The notes beneath the pieces are model-generated. The model was not told where the DNA came from. It searched no databases and worked only from the letters and a program-made list of their open reading frames with translations. From Vibrio coralliilyticus (GTDB lineage Bacteria; Pseudomonadota; Gammaproteobacteria; Enterobacterales; Vibrionaceae), in contig NZ_CP024627.1 in the NCBI RefSeq assembly GCF_024449095.1, positions 1,116,001-1,180,000 on the forward strand: a stretch of 64,000 nucleotides of DNA, written 5' to 3'. Position numbers and translations under genes: made by a program. Shown piece by piece: positions 63,891 through 64,000 of this stretch. The stretch's first letter is position 1. The number at the start of each line of letters is the position of its first letter.

Positions 63891-64000
63891 ATGGTTCAGC
63901 AATTGTTAGCAGTGTTTGCTCCTATGCTTTTAGGTGCTCAATTCATTTTGACGCTCATTTTGGTCAAGGGTGATATCTGCCCGGGTCAGAGAGGCCGTAT
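63891..64000 (+). CDS. Start of a gene cut by the window end, membrane protein
   Basis: An ATG at 63891 opens a frame to the edge: MVQQLLAVFAPMLLGAQFIL and then TLILVKGDICPGQRG. The first 25 residues are hydrophobic, either a signal sequence or membrane segment. There is only a weak Shine-Dalgarno. Too short to classify. Confidence 0.4.
   Translation, partial: MVQQLLAVFAPMLLGAQFILTLILVKGDICPGQRGR

Noticed and set aside
1..64000. CRISPR array, prophage, integron or insertion sequence
   Set aside because: No regular spaced repeats, transposase, integrase or flanking inverted repeats were seen; the only exact long repeat is the duplicated tRNA-Gly.

Overview
The window is chromosomal DNA of a Vibrio (Vibrionaceae, Gammaproteobacteria), most likely chromosome 1. 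The evidence is the combination of vexIJK-type RND genes beside psp and sap, a type II secretion pilotin of the AspS type, varA-uvrC-pgsA followed by a Cys/Gly/Leu/Gly tRNA cluster, and a LuxM/LuxN quorum-sensing locus of the V. harveyi kind. I cannot name the species. No phage, insertion sequence, integron or CRISPR array was seen.

Layout. 0-4 kb: the end of a response regulator, a Fur-boxed metal transporter, and a Mn-dependent pyrophosphatase. 4-12 kb: sapABCDF (leftward), pspF, and divergent sigma54-driven pspABC. 12-18 kb: an RND pump with two adaptor lipoproteins (vexIJK-like) and tag. 18-20 kb: a secreted lipase and its membrane foldase, preceded by a strong match to the LuxR/HapR/SmcR operator. 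20-27 kb: metC, cls, an NSS transporter with a TyrR-like box, a pseudouridine synthase, an rRNA-type methyltransferase, and a 49-residue membrane protein behind a SoxR/MerR-type promoter. 27-31 kb: ynjBCD-ynjF. 31-35 kb: small lipoproteins, yciI/yciA/yciB, the T2SS pilotin and small unknowns. 35-42 kb: luxM and two complete luxN receptor kinases in tandem. 42-50 kb: ihfA, a DNA-mimic protein, efpL, a nucleotidyltransferase, polB, DUF4105 and DUF3015 proteins. 50-53.5 kb: varA-uvrC-pgsA and four tRNAs. 53.5-64 kb: an ene-reductase with a divergent TetR regulator and three operator copies, serC, a chemoreceptor, a YgiQ radical SAM protein, an EAL-CBS protein, and the start of one more gene.

How it fits together. 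The most notable locus is luxM-luxN-luxN. One acyl-homoserine-lactone synthase is followed by two intact paralogous receptor kinases, separated by a terminator. The second receptor has its own leader and differs at a position tied to ligand response in V. harveyi LuxN. The window also holds varA, which feeds the same quorum pathway through CsrA in vibrios. It holds a likely output as well: the lipase operon with a LuxR-family operator, whose product needs the T2SS (the pilotin is also here). Envelope stress functions (psp, sap, RND pump, cls) form the other theme. Several promoters carry readable control sites: Fur, SoxR/MerR, TyrR, sigma54 and TetR.
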